A DNA stretch of 64,000 nucleotides from DASXZH01 sp036502005 (lineage in GTDB: Bacteria > Armatimonadota > Fimbriimonadia > Fimbriimonadales > Fimbriimonadaceae): NCBI GenBank assembly GCA_036502005.1, contig DASXZH010000098.1, forward strand, positions 1 through 64,000. The letters run 5' to 3'. Of the stretch, positions 7,916 to 15,544 are shown one piece after another (position 1 is the stretch's first letter; every line of letters starts with the position of its first letter). A model generated the notes under the pieces. It saw only the letters and a list, made by a program, of their open reading frames with translations, ran no database searches and was not told the DNA's origin. Both the position numbers and the translations under genes were made by a program.

Positions 7916-8521
7916 GTGGTCATCGCAACATACAATAAGGCTAAGGCCGGGGAAATGGTTACCATTCTTCGCGAGCGGTTCCACTCTATTCCCATTACAA
8001 CTTTGGAAGACTTTCCAGGCGCACCCGAGCCCGAAGAGGATGGCGCGACTTACAGGGACAACGCCATCATCAAAGCCGAATCTGCAGTCCATTTCACCCA
8101 GCAGTGGTGCATAGCTGACGATGCCGGCCTGGAAATTGACGCCCTCGATGGCGCGCCGGGCGTTCACTCGCGGAGATTTGAAGGCAAAGATACGCCCTTT
8201 CCAGAGAAAATGGCCATTATCCTCGACCGTATGAAAGATGTTCCGGAGGAGAATCGGGGCGCTCGTTTTGTCTGTTGCGTCGCTCTAGCCTGCCAAGACA
8301 AACCATCTCAGGTTTTTGAAGCGGCTTGCGAAGGCCGTATAGCACTTGAACCGCATGGTTCTGGCGGGTTTGGATACGATCCCATTTTCTTTTTGCCCGA
8401 ATTGGGATGCACGATGGCCGAACTCACGCCCGCCCAGAAGCATGCCATAAGCCACCGGGGCAAGGTTCTTAAGCTTTTGGGCGACCATCTGGAAGCGTGT
8501 ATGAAAAGTGAACGTAGTTAA
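7916..8521 (+). CDS. rdgB: XTP/dITP diphosphatase (RdgB/HAM1 family)
   Basis: 201 aa from the GTG at 7916, chosen because GAGGAG at 7903-7908 is well placed and the protein then begins at the family's 'VVIATYNKAKAGEM' strand. It hydrolyses non-canonical purine NTPs (XTP, dITP) to monophosphates. Motifs seen: 'ATYNKAK' substrate loop, 'ADDAGLEIDALDGAPGVHSRRF' (catalytic Asp pair), 'GFGYDPIFFLPELGCTMAEL' and 'KHAISHRGKVL'. Its RBS lies inside the end of rph, so translation is likely coupled. Confidence 0.95.
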   Translation: MVIATYNKAKAGEMVTILRERFHSIPITTLEDFPGAPEPEEDGATYRDNAIIKAESAVHFTQQWCIADDAGLEIDALDGAPGVHSRRFEGKDTPFPEKMAIILDRMKDVPEENRGARFVCCVALACQDKPSQVFEAACEGRIALEPHGSGGFGYDPIFFLPELGCTMAELTPAQKHAISHRGKVLKLLGDHLEACMKSERS

Positions 8522-8545
8522 TAAGCTGCGCTACCAGGCACAACT

Positions 8546-9001
8546 CTAAGTCCACTGTTTGCCGGTGGGGTTATCCGATGCTTTTTTCATCAGTTCCACT
8601 AGCTCGTCGTTGGAGCTAATTGTCTCGTCCCAGCGCAGCACTCCATCCGTCGTCTTGACCCAGAATCTCCTACTTGACCGTGAGTATTTACCCGTGCCAA
8701 AACTTCCAAGTATTACATTCTCGAGGCTAGTCTTTACAATCGTTCTTCCCAAGAAATTCTGCTGAGTAACGGATGTTCCGTTGACCGTTATTCGTTCGAA
8801 AAGACCGCTTAAAAGCCCCCAAACGCCGCCACAACCGAAAACAAGTCCCGAAATGACCATGCCTGGCATAAATAAAGGGTCATCAACTGGCGGGAGGGAG
8901 CCAAGCAGGTGCCGCATAAAAATGGTGATCGGAATGCTCGCGAGCACAATGCAAAATGGCCCGCCTAACAGCTTCTGCCAACTCTTGTAGTCACAGACCA
9001 T
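8546..9001 (-). CDS. small membrane protein, unknown function
   Basis: 151 aa. Two hydrophobic segments (about 15-33, 'PFCIVLASIPITIFMRHLL', and about 44-67) are followed by a soluble C-terminal region of alternating beta-strands ('ERITVNGTSVTQQNFLGRTIVKTSLENVILGSFG...') resembling the bacterial PH-like domain that often follows membrane pairs. It is convergent with rdgB. No catalytic motif; function unknown. Confidence 0.65.
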   Translation of the reverse strand: MVCDYKSWQKLLGGPFCIVLASIPITIFMRHLLGSLPPVDDPLFMPGMVISGLVFGCGGVWGLLSGLFERITVNGTSVTQQNFLGRTIVKTSLENVILGSFGTGKYSRSSRRFWVKTTDGVLRWDETISSNDELVELMKKASDNPTGKQWT

Positions 9002-9098
9002 ATTTCCTTCGCGATTCGAACTTCCGAGCAGTTCTCATTCTACAGCTAGAGTTTCCACTAAAACGACTCGGCACTATTGCCGGGTAACGTTAGGCCAT

Positions 9099-10067
9099 AT
9101 GGAATACACCAACCTTGGACGAACTGCCCTTCAGGTCAGTCGATTGTGCCTAGGCACGATGAACTTTGGCCCAGAAACGACTGAAGCGGACAGCTTCAAG
9201 ATCATGGATACCGCCCACGCGGTGGGCATCAACTTTTTTGACACAGCAAACGTTTACGGCTGGAAGAAAGGCGAAGGAATCACCGAGCAAATTATCGGCA
9301 GATGGATTGCTCAAGGCGGCGACCGACGCGAAAAGACGGTTTTGGCCACAAAGGTTTATGGAGATATGGGCGACTGGCCCAACACTGGCAAGTTAAGCGC
9401 CCTTCATATCCGCCGCGCTTGCGAAGAAAGCCTGAAGCGGATGAAGACGGACTACATCGACCTATACCAAATGCACCACGTCTGGCGCGATGCCCCGTGG
9501 GACGAGATTTGGCAGGCTATGGAGATCCTCGTCCGCGATGGCAAAGTCCTCTATGTTGGTTCCTCCAACTTTGCAGGCTGGCACATCGTAAAGGCGAACG
9601 AAAGCGCTTCCAAACGGCATTTTCTTGGCCTTGTCTCCGAGCAGAGCCTTTACAACCTCAATGCCCGCACGATCGAGCTTGAAATGATTCCCGTTCTGTT
9701 GGATTACGGCCTGGGCCTGATTCCCTGGAGCCCGCTGGGTGGTGGCATTCTTGGCGGCGCCTTAAAGAAAGCAGCCGAGGGCAGAAGATCTGGTGAGTTG
9801 GCGACGAAACGGATAGAGGAAAACCGCCCCAAGCTAGAAAAGTGGGAAGCATTCTGCAAGGAGTTGGGCGAGAACCCGGCTGACGTAGCCCTCGCATGGC
9901 TGCTTCATCAGAAAGCAGTGACCGCGCCCATCATCGGCCCACGCACCATGGACCAGCTTAACGGCGCCCTCAAAGCTTTAGAAATCAAGCTCAATGAAGA
10001 AAGTCTGGCCAAGATCGATGAGATCTTCCCAGGCTTCAAAACCGCGCCCGAACACTATGCTTGGTAA
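9099..10067 (+). CDS. aldo/keto reductase
   Basis: 322 aa, (beta/alpha)8 NADPH-dependent oxidoreductase of the YhdN/Tas-like group. Catalytic tetrad regions: Asp-Tyr in 'NFFDTANVYGWKKGEG', Lys in 'VLATKVYGDMGD', His in 'DLYQMHHVWRD'. The cofactor-binding C-terminal part ('IIGPRTMDQLNGALKALEI') and 'VRDGKVLYVGSSNFAGWHI' are typical. The ATG at 9099 gives the usual N-terminus 'MEYTNLGRTALQVSRLCLGTMNFG'. Monocistronic; substrate cannot be predicted. Confidence 0.92.
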   Translation: MEYTNLGRTALQVSRLCLGTMNFGPETTEADSFKIMDTAHAVGINFFDTANVYGWKKGEGITEQIIGRWIAQGGDRREKTVLATKVYGDMGDWPNTGKLSALHIRRACEESLKRMKTDYIDLYQMHHVWRDAPWDEIWQAMEILVRDGKVLYVGSSNFAGWHIVKANESASKRHFLGLVSEQSLYNLNARTIELEMIPVLLDYGLGLIPWSPLGGGILGGALKKAAEGRRSGELATKRIEENRPKLEKWEAFCKELGENPADVALAWLLHQKAVTAPIIGPRTMDQLNGALKALEIKLNEESLAKIDEIFPGFKTAPEHYAW

Positions 10068-10114
10068 ACGTTCCAACCCGCGACGCAACTAGATGACGAA
10101 GGCACCGCTCCTCA

Positions 10115-10158
10115 CCTCTCCCGGAAGGAGAGGTCGCTGAGGAACGAAGCGGGAGAGG
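10115..10158. repeat. REP-like chromosomal palindromic repeat, copy 3 (diverged)
   Basis: CCTCTCCCGGAAGGAGAGGTCGCTGAG then GAACGAAGCGGGAGAGG. Same architecture as copies 1 and 2 but the central spacer differs. It lies between the convergent genes ending at 10067 and 10207. Confidence 0.6.
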
Positions 10159-10206
10159 CTCGAGCCGCTGAGCTGCCTCATAGGATCTATCGTCCGAAAT
10201 CCAACA

Positions 10207-10782
10207 CTAAGGGCCAGTCGAAACCGGCTGGTCCTGAGATCCATTGTTGTTGCCTTGCTTCCCAGGGCCGGTTTGTATGGGCTGGCTCGTGTCCTTCACA
10301 TTTGGCTTGGTCGTCATTCCGTCCAGTCTCGAAGACTGGCTCAATATCGTGTCCTGTGTTTGCTTCCAGCCATTTGCGCCATTGATCCAAGTCTGCCGCT
10401 CTATCGAGGTGATTGTTACGTTCGAGAGCTGTTTTGTTTGGTCGCGCATGGCGCCCTTAAACTGATACATAACGACGGCGGTGGCAATCCTTCCCGCTCC
10501 CATCACGTTCTGAATATTGACGGTCCATTTTCCGCTCTGCATGTTGTCGAACTGCTCTTTAATGTCCTTTTTGGCATCACTCAGATTTAGGTTCTTGCCG
10601 TCCATCATTCGCCAGGAGTAGTCGGGGGTGAGATAGCTCATAACTCCGTTTATATCTTTCTTGTTGTACGCGGCCTCTATGCCGTCGTAAACATTGTGCA
10701 TGGCGTCTTTAATAGTGGGGGTTTGGGCGTGGACTAGACCGGCTAGGGTGAGCGTTGTTCCGATTAACAGTAGCGACTTCAT
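10207..10782 (-). CDS. secreted NTF2-like (SnoaL/DUF4440-type) protein
   Basis: 191 aa with signal peptide 'MKSLLLIGTTLTLAGLVHAQ'. The core ('IKDAMHNVYDGIEAAYNKKDINGVMSYLTPDYSWRMMDGK' ... 'TSIERQTWINGANGWKQTQD') has the cone-shaped NTF2-like pattern: an N-terminal helix pair, a 'tpDy' turn and a C-terminal 'W...W' strand pair. A Gln/Asn/Pro-rich disordered tail of about 45 residues follows. Such domains bind small ligands or form scaffolds; no catalytic residues can be assigned. Confidence 0.65.
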   Translation of the reverse strand: MKSLLLIGTTLTLAGLVHAQTPTIKDAMHNVYDGIEAAYNKKDINGVMSYLTPDYSWRMMDGKNLNLSDAKKDIKEQFDNMQSGKWTVNIQNVMGAGRIATAVVMYQFKGAMRDQTKQLSNVTITSIERQTWINGANGWKQTQDTILSQSSRLDGMTTKPNVKDTSQPIQTGPGKQGNNNGSQDQPVSTGP

Positions 10783-10836
10783 GTTGCCTCTCTTTTATGT
10801 GTATGACCGGAGCTTACGCGTATCTCGTTCGTCGTA

Positions 10837-11757
10837 TTATCCTTTTACAAGAGATTTAACGATAAACCAGATATTTGCTGGCCTTTCTGCCAACCGGCGC
10901 GTGAAATAGGGATACCAACTCACTCCAAAAGGGACATAAACGCGAACGTTGTAGCCCTCTTTGAGAAGTGATTCTTGCAGATCACGACGGATTCCGAACA
11001 GCATTTGAAACTCGTATCTGCTCTTATCGATTTTTTCTTCTTGAGCAAATGCCTTTAGGGTGTTGATGATCTTCTCGTCGTGCGTGGCGAAGGCCGGGTA
11101 AAAAGCCTTCTGCATCAGTTCTTTTCCGCACTCGACGTAAGCCTCGTCGACTTTAGACTTGTCTTTATAAGCCACTTCTTCTGGCTCTAGGTAGGCACCC
11201 TTTACAAGCCTGGTCCTTGCTTGAAGTTTTATCATCGTTTGAACGTCTTGCGGCGTTCGATGGAGATAGGTTTGCAGAACTGTGCCGGTGTTTTTGTAAT
11301 GCTGCCAGGCGCATTCGATTATTTCGATGGTGGTTTTTGTATAAGCCGATCCTTCCATGTCTACGCGGACAAAGTTGCCCAATTCCTGGGCCGCTTCCAG
11401 AACTTCAAAGTAGTTTTTCTTTGCAAACTCTTCGCCTTGGTCAAGCCCACACTGTGTGAGCTTAATCGAAATATTGGTAGCTTTGGCACACGGGCTTTTG
11501 GCAATCGTGTGAAGCATTTCGATATAGGTATTGCGCGCGGCAATGGCTTCGTCTTCGCTCTTGGTGTTTTCGCCTAGATAATCCAGCGAGGTCAGAAACC
11601 CTTTTGCTGTTAGGGCCTCGCAAACGGGCAACGCTTCGGCAAGTGTATCGCCGGCGATGAATCTGTGAACAATGCCTTTGAAGAGGAAGGATTTGCGGAC
11701 CATCCTTTCCACCGGCCTCCATGCCGATGTCTTCAGAATAAGCGCGCGTCCTATCAT
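10837..11757 (-). CDS. proline dehydrogenase (monofunctional PRODH)
   Basis: 306 aa, matching short bacterial PRODH enzymes. It oxidises proline to 1-pyrroline-5-carboxylate with FAD, feeding electrons to the respiratory chain. Motifs: 'SLDYLGENTKSEDEA', 'ISIKLTQCGLDQGEEF', 'VRVDMEGSAYTKTTIEI', 'VLQTYLHRTPQDV', 'RLVKGAYLEPEEVAY', 'FATHDEKII', 'YEFQMLFGIRRDLQ', and 'VRVYVPFGVSWYPYFTRRLAERPANIWF', which includes the substrate-binding Arg pair. It is divergent from tRNA-Val. No P5C dehydrogenase is adjacent. Confidence 0.92.
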   Translation of the reverse strand: MIGRALILKTSAWRPVERMVRKSFLFKGIVHRFIAGDTLAEALPVCEALTAKGFLTSLDYLGENTKSEDEAIAARNTYIEMLHTIAKSPCAKATNISIKLTQCGLDQGEEFAKKNYFEVLEAAQELGNFVRVDMEGSAYTKTTIEIIECAWQHYKNTGTVLQTYLHRTPQDVQTMIKLQARTRLVKGAYLEPEEVAYKDKSKVDEAYVECGKELMQKAFYPAFATHDEKIINTLKAFAQEEKIDKSRYEFQMLFGIRRDLQESLLKEGYNVRVYVPFGVSWYPYFTRRLAERPANIWFIVKSLVKG

Positions 11758-11814
11758 TGACGTTTGGGAGTTTACTTTGAGGGGAGCCAGTTTGCGGTAT
11801 TATTTTGTGGCTTC

Positions 11815-11890
11815 GGGCGATTAGCTCAGTTGGTAGAGCGCCTCGTTTACACCGAGGATGTCGGGGGTTCGAGCCCCTCATCGCCCACCA
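11815..11890 (+). tRNA. tRNA-Val(TAC)
   Basis: 76 nt including an encoded CCA. Acceptor arm GGGCGAT pairs with ATCGCCC; D-loop TAGCTCAGTTGGTAGAGC; anticodon stem CCTCG/CGAGG encloses TTTACAC, anticodon TAC; T-arm GGGGGTTCGAGCCCC. It remains intact because the island inserted into its 3' half and restored it. Confidence 0.95.
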
Positions 11891-11891
11891 G
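11843..11891 (+). repeat. attL core: 49-bp direct repeat in tRNA-Val 3' end
   Basis: Starting at TCGTTTACACCGAGG and ending at GCCCACCAG, this segment is identical over 49 bp to 57991-58039; identity stops on both flanks (C versus T before, G versus A after). It covers the anticodon loop to the CCA end, the usual attachment site of tRNA-targeting tyrosine recombinases, whose gene starts 112 bp downstream. Confidence 0.93.
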
Positions 11892-11954
11892 GTTTTTCGG
11901 TTCAAACAGAACCATTGTGATTCAAAGTAAGGCCTCGCCCTCGTAAAATATAGA

Positions 11955-11976
11955 AAAGTTTAAGCAAAGTTTAAGC
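11955..11976 (+). promoter_or_regulatory. tandem candidate integrase arm sites and int promoter
   Basis: Two perfect head-to-tail copies of AAAGTTTAAGC (11955-11965, 11966-11976). A third exact copy lies at 57886-57896 inside the other island end. A TATAAT box follows at 11988-11993, 11 bases before the integrase ATG. Recombinase or excisionase binding here could also control the promoter; this is inference from position. Confidence 0.6.
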
Positions 11977-12003
11977 GGACGCTCAGGTATAATTAAGTAC
12001 ATA

Positions 12004-13407
12004 ATGAGCGTTGCAGCAGTTTTGAGAATGCACCTTGAGCGCAAAGAATTGCCCGAGCGGCTGAGAAGAGAGCTTAAGAAAGGCGAAACGATTTTTCACT
12101 CTGTGAATCCCTGCCACGTTTCGGCAAAGTTCCCCGAGGGCAAATGGGTTGCCCAAGTGCGGCGAGAGGAACGCGGACGGCTGGTCAAATATCCCGTTAA
12201 AGCTTTTGGCACTCCGCAGTTAGCGCTTGCTTACACAAAGAGCCTGCGGCCAGACGAGAAAGGAAAGGTTTACGCAGCAGCTCAAGGCGAGGCGACGGTC
12301 AGCGAGTTATACGCCTACATCAAAAAGCACCTTTGGACCGGAATAGGCTCGAAGCGACAAGAGCTCAAGGATTCGCGGTGGCGGCTGCATCTAGAGCCCT
12401 ATTGGGGTTCTTGCTGCATCTCTGAAGTCACCAAGCGCGCAGCCCAGGAATGGGTGAGCGAAGTTGAAGCCGCGATTGCATCAGGCAAAGCTGGCAAACT
12501 TGGTCTGCCCCAGTTCAACGAATGCCGGCTCGATCTGCATGGCATGTTTGAAGCACTCGACAGCTTTGACGAGCGCTTTGCCGACAAAAAAAATCCCTTT
12601 GCCGGGCTCGCATTCAGAGCACGCGAAGAGCGGGCGCATATCAGCATCGAATCCGGAGCCTTCCCCGCTGTTGAATATGCTTGCCTACGATTGGTTGAAG
12701 CGGGACTCGCGACCGATTGGGTAACGACGCAGTTCTTAATCAGTTTGTTGGCCGGTTTGCGACTAGGAGAAGTAATGGCGCTATGCCGCGACCAGATCGA
12801 TTTTGAGCACGGCGTCATTCACGTGGACCGAGCCATGCGCGAGAAGGATCAAGAGATCCTCGATCCGCGTAAACGAGACGCCAAAGGTCGCATGATGCCA
12901 GAGGGAGAGGTTAGGCGCGTTGCTGTCAACTTGCCCAAAGGCGATAAGATCCGCCTAGTGCCAATGTCGGACCAGTTGGCCGCCATTATTCGGCCGTTTT
13001 ACGACAGGCCCAAAGTGACCGGGGCTAAATGGGATTTTCTGTTTCCATCGGCAAAGGGTGACATGCGCGAGCAAACACGCCAGGCCCACGGCTTTGGCAC
13101 GCTTTGCAAGCGTTTGGACGAAATCGCCAAGCAGGAATCGCGTGGCGGACGAGGTTGGGCGGCCAATGCCATCACCTACGAATTCGAGAAAGGCGAACTG
13201 CCAGACATTTGGGACGTTATCGTCTTCCGCGATACGCGCAATAGCTTTGCGTCCTATGCGGAGGAAGTCGGCATTCCGCAGGCAACCCGCGAAGCGATTT
13301 TAGGTCACGGTGCAAAAGGCGTTACTAATCGCTTCTATACGGACGTTACGAGCAAGCTCCTACAAGATGCTCGCTTGCGACTTTCGGACGGCTGGGCGCG
13401 CCGCTAA
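12004..13407 (+). CDS. int: tyrosine recombinase/integrase of the island (Int1)
   Basis: 467 aa. An N-terminal arm-binding/SAM-like half (1-205) precedes a catalytic domain. Active-site pieces: Arg I in 'SLLAGLRLGEVMALC' (about 252), the box II region 'VFRDTRNSFASYAEEVG' with Arg, 'AILGHGAKGVTNRFYTD' with His and the nucleophilic Tyr (about 446). Box II reads RDTR rather than the usual HxLRH, a diverged form. Its place just downstream of attL inside tRNA-Val identifies it as the enzyme that integrated the island. Its 3' end overlaps the convergent excisionase-like gene by 48 bp. Confidence 0.88.
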   Translation: MSVAAVLRMHLERKELPERLRRELKKGETIFHSVNPCHVSAKFPEGKWVAQVRREERGRLVKYPVKAFGTPQLALAYTKSLRPDEKGKVYAAAQGEATVSELYAYIKKHLWTGIGSKRQELKDSRWRLHLEPYWGSCCISEVTKRAAQEWVSEVEAAIASGKAGKLGLPQFNECRLDLHGMFEALDSFDERFADKKNPFAGLAFRAREERAHISIESGAFPAVEYACLRLVEAGLATDWVTTQFLISLLAGLRLGEVMALCRDQIDFEHGVIHVDRAMREKDQEILDPRKRDAKGRMMPEGEVRRVAVNLPKGDKIRLVPMSDQLAAIIRPFYDRPKVTGAKWDFLFPSAKGDMREQTRQAHGFGTLCKRLDEIAKQESRGGRGWAANAITYEFEKGELPDIWDVIVFRDTRNSFASYAEEVGIPQATREAILGHGAKGVTNRFYTDVTSKLLQDARLRLSDGWARR

Positions 13408-13596
13408 ACCGCCTTTACGGCGCTTTTGTGCAATCCACTGATCCAGTGCGTCGCGCGGAATCAGAATCGACCGGCCATCGCGAATGGATTCTAATTCGCC
13501 GGTCGCACACATTTCGTAAATTCGCGCCCGACCACGATGCAGTAACCGCATGGCGTCTTTGACGGTAACGAGTAAAGGTTCGTTCTTGGAGTCCAT
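13360..13596 (-). CDS. excisionase-like HTH protein
   Basis: 78 aa. A MerR-like/HTH_17 winged helix: 'LVTVKDAMRLLHRGRARIYEMCATGELESIRDGRSILIPRDALDQWIAQKRR'. Recombination directionality factors of tRNA-integrating islands have this size and fold. It is convergent with and overlaps the end of the integrase gene, so transcription of one would interfere with the other. A basic tail follows the domain. Excisionase role inferred from fold and position. Confidence 0.75.
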   Translation of the reverse strand: MDSKNEPLLVTVKDAMRLLHRGRARIYEMCATGELESIRDGRSILIPRDALDQWIAQKRRKGGLAARPAVRKSQASIL

Positions 13597-13719
13597 AGCC
13601 GATTAGAACTTTTATCGCAGAAAATTCTAAATCTACTTTAAAGCAATATCAGGAGTTTTTGTCCTAGTGAACACACGAGGTTCTGCCGTTCTCTGCCCTG
13701 CCCAGGGTAGAGCCTTCGT

Positions 13720-14511
13720 TCAATGCGCAGTAGATCGAACCGTATGAGTCGCCGTTCCGCTTGATGCATCGGCTTTGTCCGCGACGACGGCCGGAACGTA
13801 GAAGTATACGATCACGAAAACCGCTAAGCCACCTCCGGCTTTGAGCCAGTTCTTAAACTCAACATCAAGAAATCCAGAAAATGTCCCAGCAAACCCGCCT
13901 GCCGACAACGCAAGCACTATACGAAAAACTGTGTATTGAAATCCCGTCGGGTTCGGCACGAACAGAGCAATCACCAGGATAATCGCTAAAAAGGCCACCC
14001 CGCAGGCTGTCGCCGTAATGCGTTCCCATAGGGGCTTTGCGCCGTGATTCTGTTTTCCCTCATTGTGCTGTGACACTATATGACTCCCTTGGTTTGCCTT
14101 GATGATCGTAGCATGATCACCCGTGATCTGATCGCCAATAACAAAGGTCTGTCGAACGCTCGGATTTTTCTTTTGTGGTGTTTTCGGCGGTAGCGGCCCA
14201 ATCCAACGGTACCGTGTCTCACCGACAAACTCCTCCAAAGCTTCACCGCAACCTTCGCAGATTGTGGGTGCCTCTCGATCTGTAGTAGCTTGCCAATGCT
14301 CGCAGCCTGGCTCGTGCCGCACGCCTCGAACCTCAGCCACTAAACTATTTGACAGCAACTGCTCCAACAACTGTTTTGCCGGTTTGCCGATAATGGCTTC
14401 GGCTTGCTGATGCGCAAAAATCGAAAGACCCTGATCCGCAATACCCTGACGCAACGTTGTTGCGTCGTCGCAAGAGTCCGTATGTTGCTCACAAAAGGTT
14501 TCGAATATCAT
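13720..14511 (-). CDS. unknown membrane protein with a zinc-ribbon-like motif
   Basis: 263 aa. A helical N-terminal region is followed by a CxxC segment ('APTICEGCGEALEEFVG'; with 'HEPGCEHW' this could bind zinc), a linker ('FVIGDQITGDHATIIKANQGSHIVSQHNEG', beta-rich), and three C-terminal hydrophobic segments (about 165-250). Its ATG overlaps the end of the upstream gene by 23 bp, so the two are co-translated. Both diverge from the Shango-like operon. Family not recognised; a membrane-linked sensor or effector is possible. Confidence 0.6.
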   Translation of the reverse strand: MIFETFCEQHTDSCDDATTLRQGIADQGLSIFAHQQAEAIIGKPAKQLLEQLLSNSLVAEVRGVRHEPGCEHWQATTDREAPTICEGCGEALEEFVGETRYRWIGPLPPKTPQKKNPSVRQTFVIGDQITGDHATIIKANQGSHIVSQHNEGKQNHGAKPLWERITATACGVAFLAIILVIALFVPNPTGFQYTVFRIVLALSAGGFAGTFSGFLDVEFKNWLKAGGGLAVFVIVYFYVPAVVADKADASSGTATHTVRSTAH

Positions 14512-15529
14512 TAAGCACGTAGCGTGTGTCTGCTGCTGTCGCGTCCTGGCGCAAGTTGAGCCAGTTATCCCAGGCGTTGAGCCAGATCGTCACGTCGGTC
14601 GACAGGCTGGAATGAAGCGTTCGCACCCAGCAGCAGCGCGACTTCATGATCGCGTTAGGCTGAGACGTAATCGCCCGCACCTGCTGGAGTAACGGATCGC
14701 TGTTAAGAGAAGCATTCACATTGTCGGCCGTCGCAATGACAGACCCTTGCGACGTCTTAGTTTTCTCTTCCGACGTGTGAATGTTCGGATTGTTTGCCAA
14801 ATTCCATGCCAGATGTTGCAGTGAACGTGGCGCAGGCCAGTTGAGTTCTGTCGTCGTGGTTAACTGCACTTGCATCGCGGCAACGATTGCGCCGTAGTCG
14901 CCTGCACGTTCCTGCTGTGCAATCGCGGCCACAGCTTGCCCATCATTGAGGTTCACATCTACATAAGTTAGGATCGCATGCGAAAAAATCCGCTCAGCCG
15001 AATACTCGACGCGGCTCCCATCCTCAAGCTCTAAGGGTGGCGGCACATGCGGGTAGGGCTGCCTTTCTTCACGCTCCTGTTCGAACTCAAAACGGACCAC
15101 TGGTTCGTTCGTGTTCGGAATGAATTGCCGTGTCAGCGTCACAACCTGTGGAGCAAGGCTGGCGATCCGCGCGGTCCAATCAGCTTCCTTCTGGTAGTCG
15201 AGTTTACATCCGACGAAGAAATAAAAGTGCCGGCGGCCTCCGTCCGCGATTTCATTGAGAAAAAGCTGGAGCGGGTGCTCACCACTTTTGTTTATTAGCT
15301 CGTCGACCTGCACGCGCAACTCATCACGCGTCAGAGCGGGCCGCATCCCTTGACGTCGCACAAACAAGCGAATGATGTCGATGCGGCGTACAAACAAGAG
15401 GTCAATCGCGCTAGCTGCCATTCCTAAAAAATAGACGGATGAAGTCACAGGTTTGCCTGCCTTAAGTTTCTCGACACCAGCCTGTCTCAGTGCAAAGTCC
15501 TCGAAAGTCTGGGAGATGGAAGCATGCAA
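14489..15529 (-). CDS. unknown protein divergent from the Shango-like operon
   Basis: 346 aa. The start is uncertain: TTG at 15529 gives 'MHASISQTFEDFALRQAG' and no Shine-Dalgarno is evident; an internal ATG encodes the Met of 'MAASAIDLLFVRR'. The protein looks cytosolic with mixed alpha/beta content; features include 'GGRRHFYFFVGCKLDYQKEADW', 'IFSHAILTYVDVNLNDGQAV' and a C-terminal segment rich in Trp and Asn. I do not recognise a family. Only 15 bp separate it from the FHA-TerB gene on the other strand, so the two share a promoter region and are probably co-regulated. Confidence 0.6.
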   Translation of the reverse strand: MHASISQTFEDFALRQAGVEKLKAGKPVTSSVYFLGMAASAIDLLFVRRIDIIRLFVRRQGMRPALTRDELRVQVDELINKSGEHPLQLFLNEIADGGRRHFYFFVGCKLDYQKEADWTARIASLAPQVVTLTRQFIPNTNEPVVRFEFEQEREERQPYPHVPPPLELEDGSRVEYSAERIFSHAILTYVDVNLNDGQAVAAIAQQERAGDYGAIVAAMQVQLTTTTELNWPAPRSLQHLAWNLANNPNIHTSEEKTKTSQGSVIATADNVNASLNSDPLLQQVRAITSQPNAIMKSRCCWVRTLHSSLSTDVTIWLNAWDNWLNLRQDATAADTRYVLNDIRNLL

Positions 15530-15544
15530 GGGCTAAACTAGCGT

